From assembly GCA_964473155.1 (NCBI GenBank), contig CAYYNT010000033.1, forward strand, positions 1-42,894: 42,894 nt of DNA, given 5' to 3'. The stretch's first letter is position 1. Every line of letters starts with the position of its first letter. This document shows, piece after piece, positions 17,302 through 26,740 of the stretch. The position numbers and the translations under genes were made by a program. Source of the DNA: JAJFUG01 sp964473155 (GTDB taxonomy: Bacteria; Gemmatimonadota; Glassbacteria; GWA2-58-10). Below the pieces are notes generated by a model, which saw only the letters and a program-made list of their open reading frames with translations, made no database searches and was not told the DNA's origin.

Positions 17302-19206
17302 TTACTTGAGCGGCGGGGCCAGGTAGTCCTGGACATCCAGCCAGTGTGCGCGCATGATTGCAGCTTTCTTGCGAAGCTGACCGGCCAGGTCAGGGCCGAG
17401 AAGGAAAGTGTCCTCATAGCGCGGCTCCGCGGCGTGAATGGTCAACTCCAGGCCGCCCGACTCCAGCAGTGAGATCATTTCCGAGGTGTTGTCGAACTCG
17501 TCCCGCATGATCGCGTTCCATTCCAGGTTACCCGGGTCGCCGTCCCAACTGTCCTCTTTCGAGGGCGTGCGCGGCGCTCCGGCCAGAATTGCAGCGTACT
17601 TGTCACGCAGGACCTGTGCGTGGTAGAAATTGTGGATCGAGCGCACCTCGCTGGCCCACATCCTGAGGCTGAGTCCCATTTTTTTGAGGAAATCCCCTTC
17701 CGGGGCGCCCTCCAGATTCTGCAGCGCGCGCCCGGCGCGCACTGCCATGGAAAGGGCCTGACTCAGGCCCCTGTCCTCCCAGGCCCCCGTCCCGGTCATC
17801 CGTCCGCCGTGAAAATCAATATAGTCCATGCGGGCCTCTTTTTCACGGGGATTGAAAACATAGGACAGGAAATAAGCCTCCTCCTCCTTGGTCAAAAGAT
17901 CGGGTTTTATGACCAGCGGGCGGGTGAGATGACGCATCGAGACGCCACAATACAAGTTTGAATACTGGGCATATCCTCCCGCGATGGCATCTTTGAGTTC
18001 GAGGGCCTGGTGCAGATCGTACAGCGCCTGGAACACAGTTTCGGCGTTCTGCGCTCCACCCCAGCGGGCGGCGATCAGACGGAGTTTCTCCAGGCGCTGC
18101 GAAAGGTCCGTGGTTGGTGACTTGATGCACTCCTCCACCAGATCCAGCATCTTGGAGACAGCCTCGGGCGTATCGCCGCCGCGGCTGTAGATTCCGGATG
18201 TCCCGAGCACAAGGAAACGGTTCTCCGGGCGATGGTAGCGCTCCATTCGCGTGATTATTTCGAGAGGATCGAGCAGGCCTTTGAAGGGGTAGTTATCATA
18301 GACTACTTTAGTCCCGATATCCAGGAAAGCCGCGTCGTAGCGCTGAAGGTAAGTGTCCGGTGGAAGCAACGGGCGGACCACCTCAAGCTCGTTACGCCAG
18401 AGATTGACGTTCTCCCAGTAAAGAAGGACATCCCCTCCGCCCGCGGACGCACCGCGGTGCACGGCACGGCTGAGCTCACGGACACGCTGTCCGGCGTTAA
18501 GACCACGGCAGTGCGCGGGTCCGTTAGGGCCGGGGTACTGCGCCTCGGCCCAGCAAAGCCCCTGCCCGGCATCGTTCACGCCCTCGTTGAAAGCATGTAT
18601 CTCCGGGGCGTTGCGTTTCAGTTCGGCAGCCATCCACTCGACCATCTCACGGCTTTCCGGAAGGTCAAGGCAGAGGCTGAAAGCATCCTGAAGGCCGCGA
18701 CGTGGATGATCCACCCGCGGGCCGCGCAGGTTTGGATACTTGAGAAAAAAAGCCTCCGGCAAATAGTGCGCGTCGTTGCTCTCGAAAACGGCATAAAGCC
18801 CGAGCTTCTTAAGGATGGCCATTTTCTGCGACAACAGGGCGCGGTTCGCCGCCACGAATTTCGGGTCGATGAACGGGGCGATTTTCGGGTGTGGATAATA
18901 GTCCCAGGGCGCGGGCACGTAGCAGGTGTACTCGTGCCAGGGACTGTCGCCGGGCGGAATCTCCTGCCAGTTCTTGTCCGACATCTCGCTGGCCAGCACC
19001 TGCACCTCGCCGTAAGGCTTGAGCCGGGCGGCCAGGTTGGCGATCACCTCGAAATCAGAGGCATTATGACTGGCGTTGCCCACGATGAAAACTTTTTCCG
19101 CTGCGGCAAGCGGCAAGACAGCGCCCAGGACAAGGCATAGCGCGACGAGACAAGCCGCCCCGGCCCGTCCGGCCGCACCGGAAATGCAAAAATATTTATC
19201 GTGCAT
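17302..19206 (-). CDS. unrecognised secreted protein, NDAG/GLCWAE family, member 3
   Basis: 634 residues with a signal peptide (hydrophobic ~17-36, ending LPLAAAEK). GGAG lies six bases before the ATG. I do not recognise the family. The N-terminal ~400 residues look like a TIM-barrel-type hydrolase, with conserved blocks RGPRVDHPRR (161-170), FSLCLDLPE (176-184) and NDAGQGLCWAEA (211-222), then YPGPNGP. Asp212 and Glu221 are conserved acidic candidates. The C-terminal ~160 residues are helical and nearly the same as in the next gene (LEGAPEGDFLKKMGLS, MRAHWLDVQDYLAPPLK). The motif arrangement faintly recalls alpha-glucuronidase-like barrels (GH67/GH115/DUF4838), but that is only a guess. It is the last gene of the nine-gene row. 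Confidence 0.8.
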   Translation of the reverse strand: MHDKYFCISGAAGRAGAACLVALCLVLGAVLPLAAAEKVFIVGNASHNASDFEVIANLAARLKPYGEVQVLASEMSDKNWQEIPPGDSPWHEYTCYVPAPWDYYPHPKIAPFIDPKFVAANRALLSQKMAILKKLGLYAVFESNDAHYLPEAFFLKYPNLRGPRVDHPRRGLQDAFSLCLDLPESREMVEWMAAELKRNAPEIHAFNEGVNDAGQGLCWAEAQYPGPNGPAHCRGLNAGQRVRELSRAVHRGASAGGGDVLLYWENVNLWRNELEVVRPLLPPDTYLQRYDAAFLDIGTKVVYDNYPFKGLLDPLEIITRMERYHRPENRFLVLGTSGIYSRGGDTPEAVSKMLDLVEECIKSPTTDLSQRLEKLRLIAARWGGAQNAETVFQALYDLHQALELKDAIAGGYAQYSNLYCGVSMRHLTRPLVIKPDLLTKEEEAYFLSYVFNPREKEARMDYIDFHGGRMTGTGAWEDRGLSQALSMAVRAGRALQNLEGAPEGDFLKKMGLSLRMWASEVRSIHNFYHAQVLRDKYAAILAGAPRTPSKEDSWDGDPGNLEWNAIMRDEFDNTSEMISLLESGGLELTIHAAEPRYEDTFLLGPDLAGQLRKKAAIMRAHWLDVQDYLAPPLK

Positions 19207-19255
19207 GTTCAGCTCCAGATATCGGCCAGGTTAAAATAGGCTTGAAAAAAGCCAT

Positions 19256-21145
19256 TTACTTCAGCGGCGGCGCCAGGTAGTCCTGGACATCCAGCCAGTG
19301 GGCGCGCATGAGCGCGGTCTTCTTGCGAAGTTGGCCCACAAGGTCCGGGCCGAGCAGGAAAGTGTCCTCGTAGCGCGGATCTTTGGCGCGGGCGGTCATT
19401 TCCAGGCCGCCATTCTCCAGCATTACGATCAATTCATTCGTGTTGTCGAACTCATCCCGCAAAATCGCGTTCCAGTCCAGGTTACCCGGATCGCCGTCCC
19501 AACTGCCGGCTTTGGAGGGTACGCGCGGATCCCCGGCCAGGATCGCGGCGTACTTGTCGCGCAGGAGCTGGGCATTGTAGAAATTGTGGATCGAGCGCAC
19601 CTCGCTGGCCCACATCCTTACGCTGAGGCCCATCTTTTTTAGGAAATCCCCCTCCGGCGCGCCTTCCAGGTTTTGCAGGGTGCGTCCGGCGCGGTCGGCC
19701 ATGGAGAGAACCCGCCGCAGCGCGCTGTTGTCCCAGGCCAGCCCGTTCCTCATGCGCCCGCCGTGGAAATCGATATAGTCCATTCGGGCTTCGCTCTCGC
19801 GCGGGTTGAACACATAGGGCAGGAAATAGGCCTCTTCCTCTTTTGTCAGCAGTTCCGGCTTGATCAGCAGCGGACGGGTGAGGTGCCGCATGCTCACGCC
19901 GCAATAGAAATTGCTGTACGCGCCGAAGCTCCCGGCCACGGCGTTTTTCAGCTCGAAAGCCTGGCTGATGTCGTAGAGGGCCTCGAACACTTTCTCCTGG
20001 TTGGCTGCGCCGCCCCAGCGCCCGGCATACTGGCGCAGACGTTCGAGACGGCCGGAAAGTCCTGGCGCCACCGGGTTATCCATGCAGTCCGTGGCGATTT
20101 CGATCAGCTTGGCCACTGCCTCGGGAGTGTCATCACCGCGAGAATACATGGCCGAGAAACCGAACGAGATTCCACGGGTGCGCTCCGGATTGAAACGCTC
20201 CATCGAGCGGATCGCTCCCATTACATCCACCACGCCCAGGAACGGCCAGGTCTCGTTGATCCGCGTGCCGAGTCCGATCGTGCCGGGACGGGAGTTATAG
20301 TAGGTCCTCTCCGGGAGCATCGACCGGACAATGTCTTCCTCGTTGCGCCAGAAATTGACATTGCCCCAGATCATGTCGATATCTCCGCCACCCTGGATTG
20401 CGCCTTTATGCACAGCCAGGGCGTAATCGCGCGCGCGTTCGCCGGCGCTGCGGCCCTGGCACTGACGAGGGCCGTTGGGTCCGGGATAGAGGGCCTCGGC
20501 CCAGCAGAGTCCCGCCCCGGCGTCGTTGGTGCCGGTGATCATCGACGTGATTTCGGGCACATTGCGCTTGATCTCGGCCATCATCCAGGAAACCATGGCC
20601 TGAGTTTCCGGCTGGTCGAGGCACATGCTGAAGGCCTCGCCCGCTTTCAGGTTGCTGCGGCGCGGATGGTCCACCCGCGGGCCACGATACTGCGGGTATT
20701 TTGCGAAAAAGGCATCCGGCAGATAATGCGAGTTCTTGCCCTCGAAGACACCCTCCAGTCCGAGGCTGCGGGCCAGGGCGGCGCGCTCGAGCATCAGCTT
20801 GCGGTTGGCGGCCACGAACTGCGGGTCCATGAACGGAGCGATCTTCTCGTGCGGGTAGAACATCCAGGGCGCCGGTACATAGCAGGCATACTCGCGCCAG
20901 GGGCAGCCGCCGGGAGGAAACCCCTTCCAGTCTTTGTCGGCCAGGTCGCTGACCGGCACCTGCACCCGCCCGCGGTCTTTCAGCTTGGCCGCCAGCTCGG
21001 CGTAAGGCTTGAACGACTGGAGATCGTGCCCGGAGTGCGAGAACGAGAATATCATCTTTTCCGCGCCCTGGACGGAAGCGATGGCGACTGCGGCAAGAAG
21101 CCAGAGCGCGAGCGTGACGGAGCGGAAGACGGACAGCTTTTTCAT
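19256..21145 (-). CDS. unrecognised secreted protein, NDAG/GLCWAE family, member 2
   Basis: 629 residues. ATG 21145 is chosen because GGAGGAA precedes it and a proper signal peptide follows (MKKLSVFRSVTLALWLLAA...). A start at 21217 would add 24 residues without signal character and would overlap the upstream gene. It carries the same blocks as its neighbours: RGPRVDHPRRS, FSMCLDQPE and NDAGAGLCWAEALYPGPNGP (207-226), with Asp208 and Glu217 as conserved acidic candidates. Its C-terminal ~160 residues are very close to member 3 (for example NLEGAPEGDFLKKMGLS(V/L)RMWASEV), less so to member 1, so members 2 and 3 are the younger duplicates. Function unknown; probably a glycoside hydrolase acting outside the cell. 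Confidence 0.8.
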   Translation of the reverse strand: MKKLSVFRSVTLALWLLAAVAIASVQGAEKMIFSFSHSGHDLQSFKPYAELAAKLKDRGRVQVPVSDLADKDWKGFPPGGCPWREYACYVPAPWMFYPHEKIAPFMDPQFVAANRKLMLERAALARSLGLEGVFEGKNSHYLPDAFFAKYPQYRGPRVDHPRRSNLKAGEAFSMCLDQPETQAMVSWMMAEIKRNVPEITSMITGTNDAGAGLCWAEALYPGPNGPRQCQGRSAGERARDYALAVHKGAIQGGGDIDMIWGNVNFWRNEEDIVRSMLPERTYYNSRPGTIGLGTRINETWPFLGVVDVMGAIRSMERFNPERTRGISFGFSAMYSRGDDTPEAVAKLIEIATDCMDNPVAPGLSGRLERLRQYAGRWGGAANQEKVFEALYDISQAFELKNAVAGSFGAYSNFYCGVSMRHLTRPLLIKPELLTKEEEAYFLPYVFNPRESEARMDYIDFHGGRMRNGLAWDNSALRRVLSMADRAGRTLQNLEGAPEGDFLKKMGLSVRMWASEVRSIHNFYNAQLLRDKYAAILAGDPRVPSKAGSWDGDPGNLDWNAILRDEFDNTNELIVMLENGGLEMTARAKDPRYEDTFLLGPDLVGQLRKKTALMRAHWLDVQDYLAPPLK

Positions 21146-21182
21146 TGGTGTTCCTCCAGTATTTGCTGTTTCAGGGAAAAAA

Positions 21183-23054
21183 TCATTTATGCGGTGGCGC
21201 CAGCCAGTCCTGGACATCCAGCCAGTGTGCGCGCATTATCCGCGCTTTCTTTTCAAGCTGAACCGGCAGGTCCGGCCCCAGAATGAAAGTGTCCTCGTGG
21301 CGGGCGTCCGGGGCCAGGGCGACATGGCTGAGACCATTGGTTTTAAGCAGGGCGATCAGCTCGTTCGTGTTATCGAATTCATCCCGCAAGATGGCGTTCC
21401 ATTCGAGGTTGCCCGGGTCGCCCTCCCAGCTTGCTATTTTGGCGGGGATACGTTTCGGGCCGTTCAGGATGTCCTTGTACTTGTCCCGGATAAGCTGGCC
21501 GTGGTAGAAATTGTGCGTGGAGCGGAGGAACGAAGCCCAGAGACGCAGGCAAAGGGCCTGGCTGCGCAACCATCCGGCCTCGGGAGCGTCCTTGACCGAT
21601 TCGAGCAGCGAGGCCGCGCGAAGGGCCTGACTCAAGGCGCCGGACAGGGCAGGATTGTTCCATTCGGCCGGGCCCTGGAGGCGGCCGCCGTGGATATCGA
21701 TATAATCCTGGCGCGCCTCTTCAAGTCTGGGATTGAACACGAAGGGCAGGAAATAGCTCTCCTCTTCCGGGGCAAGCAGTTCCGGCTTGATCAGCAGGGG
21801 ACGGGTGATATGCCGCGCCGAGACGCCGTTGTACTGTGTAGTGTAGCGCGGGGCTGCGGCGTTTTTGAGCGCGAAAGCCCGGTCCATCAGGCTGAACGCC
21901 TCGAAGACTGTTTCAGCGCCGGACTGGCCGCCCCAGCGCGCGGACAGCTCTTTCAGCTTTTCCAGCCGTCCCGCCTGACCGCGCACAGGCCGGGCGATGC
22001 AGTCTTCCATTATCTCGATCACCTTGGCCAGGGCGCTGTCGGTCTCTGTGGACCGGTCGTATGAATACCGGGTGGCCAGGTCCACGCGCTCGACTGCAGG
22101 GTTGTCGTATCTTTCCATAGCGGCGATCACGGTCAGCGGATTCACCATCCCCAGGACCGGGTAGGAGCCGCCCCACGAGATCGAGATCGCGCCGGGGTCG
22201 TGGCTGTCGTAAAATGTGTTTTCAGGCAGATAGCTGAGCAGCACCAGGTCCTCATTGCGCCAGAAATTGCTGTCCGCGATGCGCAGGGTCACGTCCCCGC
22301 CCCCGTCCCTGGCTCCCTGGTGCAGGGCCAGGCAGTAATCGCGCATGCGTTCGCCGACATTGCGGTTCTGGCAATGGCGCGGTCCGTTGGGCCCCGCATA
22401 CTGGGCCTCGGCCCAGCAGAGGCCGCCTCCGGCGTCATTGGTCTTGAACAGCACCATTTCAAGCTCGGGCACGCTCTTTTTCAACTGCTCCATTGACCAG
22501 CGGTACATCTCGCGGTTCTCTTCCAGGTCAACGCACAGGCTGAACTCTTCCTGAGTGCTGCGGCGGGGATGGTCCACCCGAGGCCCGCGCAGGCCCGGGT
22601 GTGCGGTGAAAAAAGCCTCGGGCAGAAAATTGACTCCATAGCACCAGAAAGAGGCCCCCAGGCCCAGCTCACGTACAACGGCGGCTTTTTCGAGCAGCAG
22701 CTTACGATGCGCAGCCACGACATCGGCCGGGATGAACGGCGCGACCTGTGGGTGCGGAAAGTACTTGAAAAAAGTGGGGTTGTAAGCGGCATACTCGTGC
22801 CAGGCGCTGCCGCCCTCGGGGATAGTGTACCAGCTTTTCTCGGGCAGGGTGCTGATATTGATCTGCACGTGGCCGTAGGGTTTGAGACGCGCAACAAGCT
22901 CTGCCTGCGAGCGGAAGGATTTCAGGTCATGACAGGCCACGACAAAGTTGAAAGTCTTTTCCGCGGCAGCCGCAATCTGCGCGGAAACACAAAGAAACAC
23001 CAATGCATATATGGCAGTATACACCCTTACGCGTTGACACGAAAGCTCGGGCAT
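21183..23054 (-). CDS. unrecognised secreted protein, NDAG/GLCWAE family, member 1
   Basis: 623 residues; AAGGAG stands eight bases before the ATG. Signal sequence MPELSCQRVRVYTAIYALVFLCVSAQIAAA. It is the most divergent of the three. It keeps RGPRVDHPRRS, FSLCVDLEE, TNDAGGGLCWAEAQY (Asp207, Glu216), GPNGPRHC, DYIDIHGGR and the ending MRAHWLDVQDWLAPPHK. The residue before the ND pair varies among the three (GV, GT, KT), while ND, the Trp and the Glu do not, which points to the latter as functional. Only 37 bases separate it from member 2 and 32 from the beta-helix gene before it, so it belongs to the same transcript. Function unknown. Confidence 0.8.
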   Translation of the reverse strand: MPELSCQRVRVYTAIYALVFLCVSAQIAAAAEKTFNFVVACHDLKSFRSQAELVARLKPYGHVQINISTLPEKSWYTIPEGGSAWHEYAAYNPTFFKYFPHPQVAPFIPADVVAAHRKLLLEKAAVVRELGLGASFWCYGVNFLPEAFFTAHPGLRGPRVDHPRRSTQEEFSLCVDLEENREMYRWSMEQLKKSVPELEMVLFKTNDAGGGLCWAEAQYAGPNGPRHCQNRNVGERMRDYCLALHQGARDGGGDVTLRIADSNFWRNEDLVLLSYLPENTFYDSHDPGAISISWGGSYPVLGMVNPLTVIAAMERYDNPAVERVDLATRYSYDRSTETDSALAKVIEIMEDCIARPVRGQAGRLEKLKELSARWGGQSGAETVFEAFSLMDRAFALKNAAAPRYTTQYNGVSARHITRPLLIKPELLAPEEESYFLPFVFNPRLEEARQDYIDIHGGRLQGPAEWNNPALSGALSQALRAASLLESVKDAPEAGWLRSQALCLRLWASFLRSTHNFYHGQLIRDKYKDILNGPKRIPAKIASWEGDPGNLEWNAILRDEFDNTNELIALLKTNGLSHVALAPDARHEDTFILGPDLPVQLEKKARIMRAHWLDVQDWLAPPHK

Positions 23055-23086
23055 GGCTTATTCTCCTTTATTACGGGGATACGCGA

Positions 23087-24841
23087 TCAGCGCGGGTTCC
23101 TCTCCAGCCACTGAGTTTCCTCATCCACGCCCTCGGGACGGGGGCCGTAAACCGGCAGCGGGTCTCCCTGCTCGTATGCGCCGAGGTCCGGGGCCTTACC
23201 GCGGTAGTTATCGTTGACATTTGGAATCACGGCCGCGGCATCCACGGCGGCCGAGCCCGGGGCCAGCCGCAGATCGGGCGGCTCACGGCGCGGGAACAGC
23301 GGGAAGGGGAAATCCACCCTGGCGGCGAAAACACTCATATCCACCTGTACGGCGTGCTTCTCCGTGGTCAGGCGGCGAAGGTCGGCCAGGCTCTCGATAC
23401 GGTGACGGCCGAGGATGCCCTCGAACGGGCGGCCCACCGCGCCGAAACCGTCGTAATCCATGTCCAGAGTGGAATCCGCACGCGGGAACGATACAGCCAT
23501 TCCTCGGCCCGTGCCGTATCCTCCGAGGTTGCCGGCCGGCGTACCGCCGATTGTCAGGTTGTTGCGGAACAGCACCAGCGATGGATTGTGACCGATCATG
23601 AAGCCATCCCCGGCCTTTACTACAGTGTTGTGGAGAACGACATCACCCTTGCTTCCGCGCGCCAGCTTGAACGGTACATTGATAGTGTTGTACATCACGT
23701 TGCGGATGAAATAGCACGGGCCGCCCAAGCCGGGCTGGCTGCTCAGGCTGATGAAGCAGTTGGCTATCCGGTTACGCATGATACGGGCGTTGCCTGCAGT
23801 GAAATCCGCCTCGATTGCGTCATCGTCGCCAAGCTCTATATCATTGTTATAAATGTCTATGCAGCGCTGGTCGAAAGCCCAGAGGTCTTCCATCGTGGAA
23901 ATGCAGTCTCGGTATCCGCTTACCCGGTTGTGGCAGATCACGTTGCCCGGGCCGGTGATCTCTATCCCCTCGCCCACGCAGGATACGCTGTAATCGTTGA
24001 TACAGCAGCCTATGGCCAGCGAGTCCCAGGGCATGTAGCCGGTGACCGTGTTGTCTGCTATATAGCAGTTGGAAGCTCCCGGACGGTCGGTGGCGGCGAT
24101 TCCGCGCTGCGAAATAACCTCGCAGCGGCGCACGGTCACATGATCGGACCAGCGAAGCTCCACAGGGCCGCGCACGGTGACCCCCTCCAGGATCACGTGC
24201 TTGCACCTTTCAAGGTCCACTTTTTCGAAAGTGCTGTTCAGGCCGGGGTAACTGCGGCTGGAGCGGATTACTATCGGCCGGCCGGGCGCGCCGCTGCGCT
24301 GAAGCTTGAATTCCCCGTACCAGCCGGGGCCAAGCTCAAGAATATCCCCCGGTTCGAGCGCGGCGGCCAGACGTTCGAAATCCTGGGGGCCGGCTTTTAT
24401 GACCCTGGAGCCGGGGGCGGCTTTGGGAACGGGACGGGTGGAGACACTGACCACCGTATCGGCCGAGCCGCCATCCGGGTCGCGCAGGCTCATTTTTATT
24501 TCGTACGCCGTACCGGGCCGGAGGTCCAGCACACTGCCGGAAAGCTTGTTTTCCCAGTAGAATATCGGGTCGGTGCCGTAACTCCTGCCCGCCGGGACCC
24601 GTCGCAGCGGCATGGCCTCGCGCCAGGCGTTTTCACCTTTCTGCCTGTACCAGGTCTTGCAGACCGCGTTCAGGTTGTCATCTCCGGTGATAAGCCACTC
24701 GACCGCCAAGTTGGTCAGGGTCGGATAAGGCGTTGAGAGCGCGCCCGGTTGGGTGGCTTTAGCGGCGAAAAGCAGCACAGGGGCGGCCAGGGCGGCCGTG
24801 AGGAAAAAAGCGATGTGTTTCCGGACAAGAGATGTCTGCAT
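23087..24841 (-). CDS. Fn3-like plus right-handed beta-helix protein, member 4
   Basis: 584 residues. ATG 24841 is preferred over GTG 24847 because GAGG lies seven bases before it. Signal peptide (AFFLTAALAAPVLLFAAK). Residues ~30-130 (PYPTLTNLAVEWLITGD ... YEIKMSLRDPDGG) resemble a fibronectin-III-like sandwich. Then PGDILELGPGWY opens a parallel beta-helix with NCYIADNTVTGYMPW, GEGIEITGPGNVICHNRV, CIDIYNNDI, DDAIEADF and ARIMRNRI. The conserved acidic DDAIEADF turn is a candidate active-site or metal-binding strip. The C-terminus ends in PDLGAYEQGDPLPVYGPRPEG. Probably a polysaccharide lyase or hydrolase; it pairs most closely with the gene at 24908. Confidence 0.8.
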   Translation of the reverse strand: MQTSLVRKHIAFFLTAALAAPVLLFAAKATQPGALSTPYPTLTNLAVEWLITGDDNLNAVCKTWYRQKGENAWREAMPLRRVPAGRSYGTDPIFYWENKLSGSVLDLRPGTAYEIKMSLRDPDGGSADTVVSVSTRPVPKAAPGSRVIKAGPQDFERLAAALEPGDILELGPGWYGEFKLQRSGAPGRPIVIRSSRSYPGLNSTFEKVDLERCKHVILEGVTVRGPVELRWSDHVTVRRCEVISQRGIAATDRPGASNCYIADNTVTGYMPWDSLAIGCCINDYSVSCVGEGIEITGPGNVICHNRVSGYRDCISTMEDLWAFDQRCIDIYNNDIELGDDDAIEADFTAGNARIMRNRIANCFISLSSQPGLGGPCYFIRNVMYNTINVPFKLARGSKGDVVLHNTVVKAGDGFMIGHNPSLVLFRNNLTIGGTPAGNLGGYGTGRGMAVSFPRADSTLDMDYDGFGAVGRPFEGILGRHRIESLADLRRLTTEKHAVQVDMSVFAARVDFPFPLFPRREPPDLRLAPGSAAVDAAAVIPNVNDNYRGKAPDLGAYEQGDPLPVYGPRPEGVDEETQWLERNPR

Positions 24842-24907
24842 GGTCACCCCTCAGGTATGGGAGTTATGAAAATCGAATTGATTAATTATACTCAAATTAT
24901 AATAACA

Positions 24908-26668
24908 TCATTTGCGTGTTTTCTGCATCGCATTCCACTGCGTTTCCTCGTCCACGCCCTGCGGGCGGGGGCCGTATATCGGCAGGTCCTGCCCCTGCTC
25001 GTACGCACCAAGGTCGGGAGCCTTGCCATTGTAATCATCATTTACGTTCGGGATCACCTGTCCGGCATCCACCGCCACACTGCCGGCAGCAAGACGCAGG
25101 TCCGCGGGCTCACGGGCCGGAAATGGCGGAGCCGGGAAGGCGGGATTCGCGGCGAAGATGTTCATGTCCACCTGAACCGCATGTTTCTCGGGGGTCAACC
25201 GGCGAATATCGTCCAGGCTTTCGATCCTCTGCCTGCCGATTATCCCCTCGAACGGCATGCCTACCACTCCGAACCCATTGTAATCCGAATCGGTAGTTTC
25301 AAAGACGTTGGGAAAGTTGACCGCCATGCCGCGTCCGGTTCCAAAGTGGCCAAAATTGCCGCCGCCGTGACCACCGATAGTCAGGTTGTTGCGGAATTTG
25401 ACATAGGTTGGGTCACTTCCCACCATGAACCCATCACCTACCTTGACCACCGTGTTGTGCAGAATAATGTCGCCCTTGCTGGCGCGCTGGAGTTTGAACG
25501 GGGTGTTGATGAGGTTGTATATGACATTGCGGATGAAATAGGTCGGTCCGCCCAGACCGGGCTGGCTGCTCAACGCGATAAAACAATTGGTGATCCGGTT
25601 GCGCATGATCCGGGCGTTCCCCTGGGTGAAATCCGACTCTATCGCATCGTCATCACCGTGCGTGATATCGTTGTTGTAAATATCTATGCAGCGCTGATCG
25701 AAAACCCAGAGGTCCTCCATGGTGGAGATGCAGTCGCGGTAGCCCTTCACATAGTTGTAGGCGATCACGTTTCCCGGGCCGGTGATCTCGATCCCCTCGC
25801 CCACGCAGGAAACACTCTCTTTATTCACGCAGCATCCCCCGGCCAGCGAATCCCAGGGCATGTAAGAAGTGACGGTATTGTCGGCGATATAACAGTTTTT
25901 GGCGCCCGGACGGTCAGTGGCGGCTATCCCGCGCTGGGAGATTACATTGCAGTAGCGAACTGCTATATCCTCGGACCAGCGCAGCTCTACCGGACCATGC
26001 ACGGTCACGCCGTCGAGGATAACATGCTTGCGGTGTTCCAGGTCCACTTTTGTGAATGTCGTGTTGATCGCCGGGTAGCTGCGGTCGGAGCGGATAACGA
26101 TCGGACGGCCCGGTTCACCGTCGCGCTCCAGGCGGAAATCGCCATACCAGCCTGGTCCCAGTTCCAGAATATCCCCCGGCTCCAAGGCCTCCACCGCCTT
26201 GTCGAACTCGCGCGGCCCGGCCTTTATCACCTTGCCGTCTGGTGCAGGATGTGGCACCGGGCGGGTGGCGACAGTCACGATTGTGTCTTTTTTCCCGCCG
26301 TCCGGGTCGCGCAGGCTCAGACCGATCTCGTACTTAGTCCCCGGCTTGAGGTCCAGTACACTGCCGGAGAGCTTGTTTTCCCAGTAGTAGATCGGATTGG
26401 CGCCAATGCTCTTGCCGGCTTGAATACGTCTGAGCGGCATACCTTCCCGCCAGGCGTTTTCGCCGGCCATGCGGTATTTCACCGTGCAGACAGCATCAAG
26501 GTCTTCATCCCCCTCGATCAGCCATTCCACCGCCAGGTTGGTCAGGGTAGGATAGGGGGTGGATAGTTTTCCCGGGAGTGTGGCATTGTTCGCTGACAGC
26601 AGGAAGGAATAACCTGACATCAGTCCGATTGCGATAGATAGAATCAAGAATTTTCCGGAGTCACACAT
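24908..26668 (-). CDS. Fn3-like plus right-handed beta-helix protein, member 3
   Basis: 586 residues from ATG 26668, which has AGGGG just upstream and gives a signal peptide (MCDSGKFLILSIAIGLMSG...). A start at 26734 would add 22 hydrophilic residues. The layout is that of member 4: Fn3-like segment (PYPTLTNLAVEWLIEGD), PGDILELGPGWYGDF, then beta-helix coils with GEGIEITGPGNVIAYNYV, CIDIYNNDI, DDAIESDF, NARIMRNRI and SSQPGLGGP. It shares with member 4 the words AWREGMPLRRI and ENKLSGSVLDLKPGT, marking them as one pair. Secreted, likely cuts the same class of glycan. The intergenic gap to member 4 is 66 bases. Confidence 0.8.
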   Translation of the reverse strand: MCDSGKFLILSIAIGLMSGYSFLLSANNATLPGKLSTPYPTLTNLAVEWLIEGDEDLDAVCTVKYRMAGENAWREGMPLRRIQAGKSIGANPIYYWENKLSGSVLDLKPGTKYEIGLSLRDPDGGKKDTIVTVATRPVPHPAPDGKVIKAGPREFDKAVEALEPGDILELGPGWYGDFRLERDGEPGRPIVIRSDRSYPAINTTFTKVDLEHRKHVILDGVTVHGPVELRWSEDIAVRYCNVISQRGIAATDRPGAKNCYIADNTVTSYMPWDSLAGGCCVNKESVSCVGEGIEITGPGNVIAYNYVKGYRDCISTMEDLWVFDQRCIDIYNNDITHGDDDAIESDFTQGNARIMRNRITNCFIALSSQPGLGGPTYFIRNVIYNLINTPFKLQRASKGDIILHNTVVKVGDGFMVGSDPTYVKFRNNLTIGGHGGGNFGHFGTGRGMAVNFPNVFETTDSDYNGFGVVGMPFEGIIGRQRIESLDDIRRLTPEKHAVQVDMNIFAANPAFPAPPFPAREPADLRLAAGSVAVDAGQVIPNVNDDYNGKAPDLGAYEQGQDLPIYGPRPQGVDEETQWNAMQKTRK

Positions 26669-26740
26669 TTTTTTCCCCTGTCTGAACAAGAAATGGGAAA
26701 ATTCACATTGGTGCGGCATGCCGCGGCCTTTCAAGCAGGT

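Noticed and set aside
19673..21286. 537-codon plus-strand frame opposite the NDAG-family gene
   Set aside because: Antisense shadow; low-complexity His/Gly/Arg-rich translation and no homology between the matching frames of the paralogues that would go beyond the sense-strand conservation.
23003..26566. Long open frames on the plus strand (577 and 605 codons) opposite the beta-helix genes
   Set aside because: They mirror the minus-strand genes codon for codon, have no signal or recognisable domain, and antisense open frames are expected in GC-rich coding DNA. The minus-strand proteins have clear domains and Shine-Dalgarno sites.
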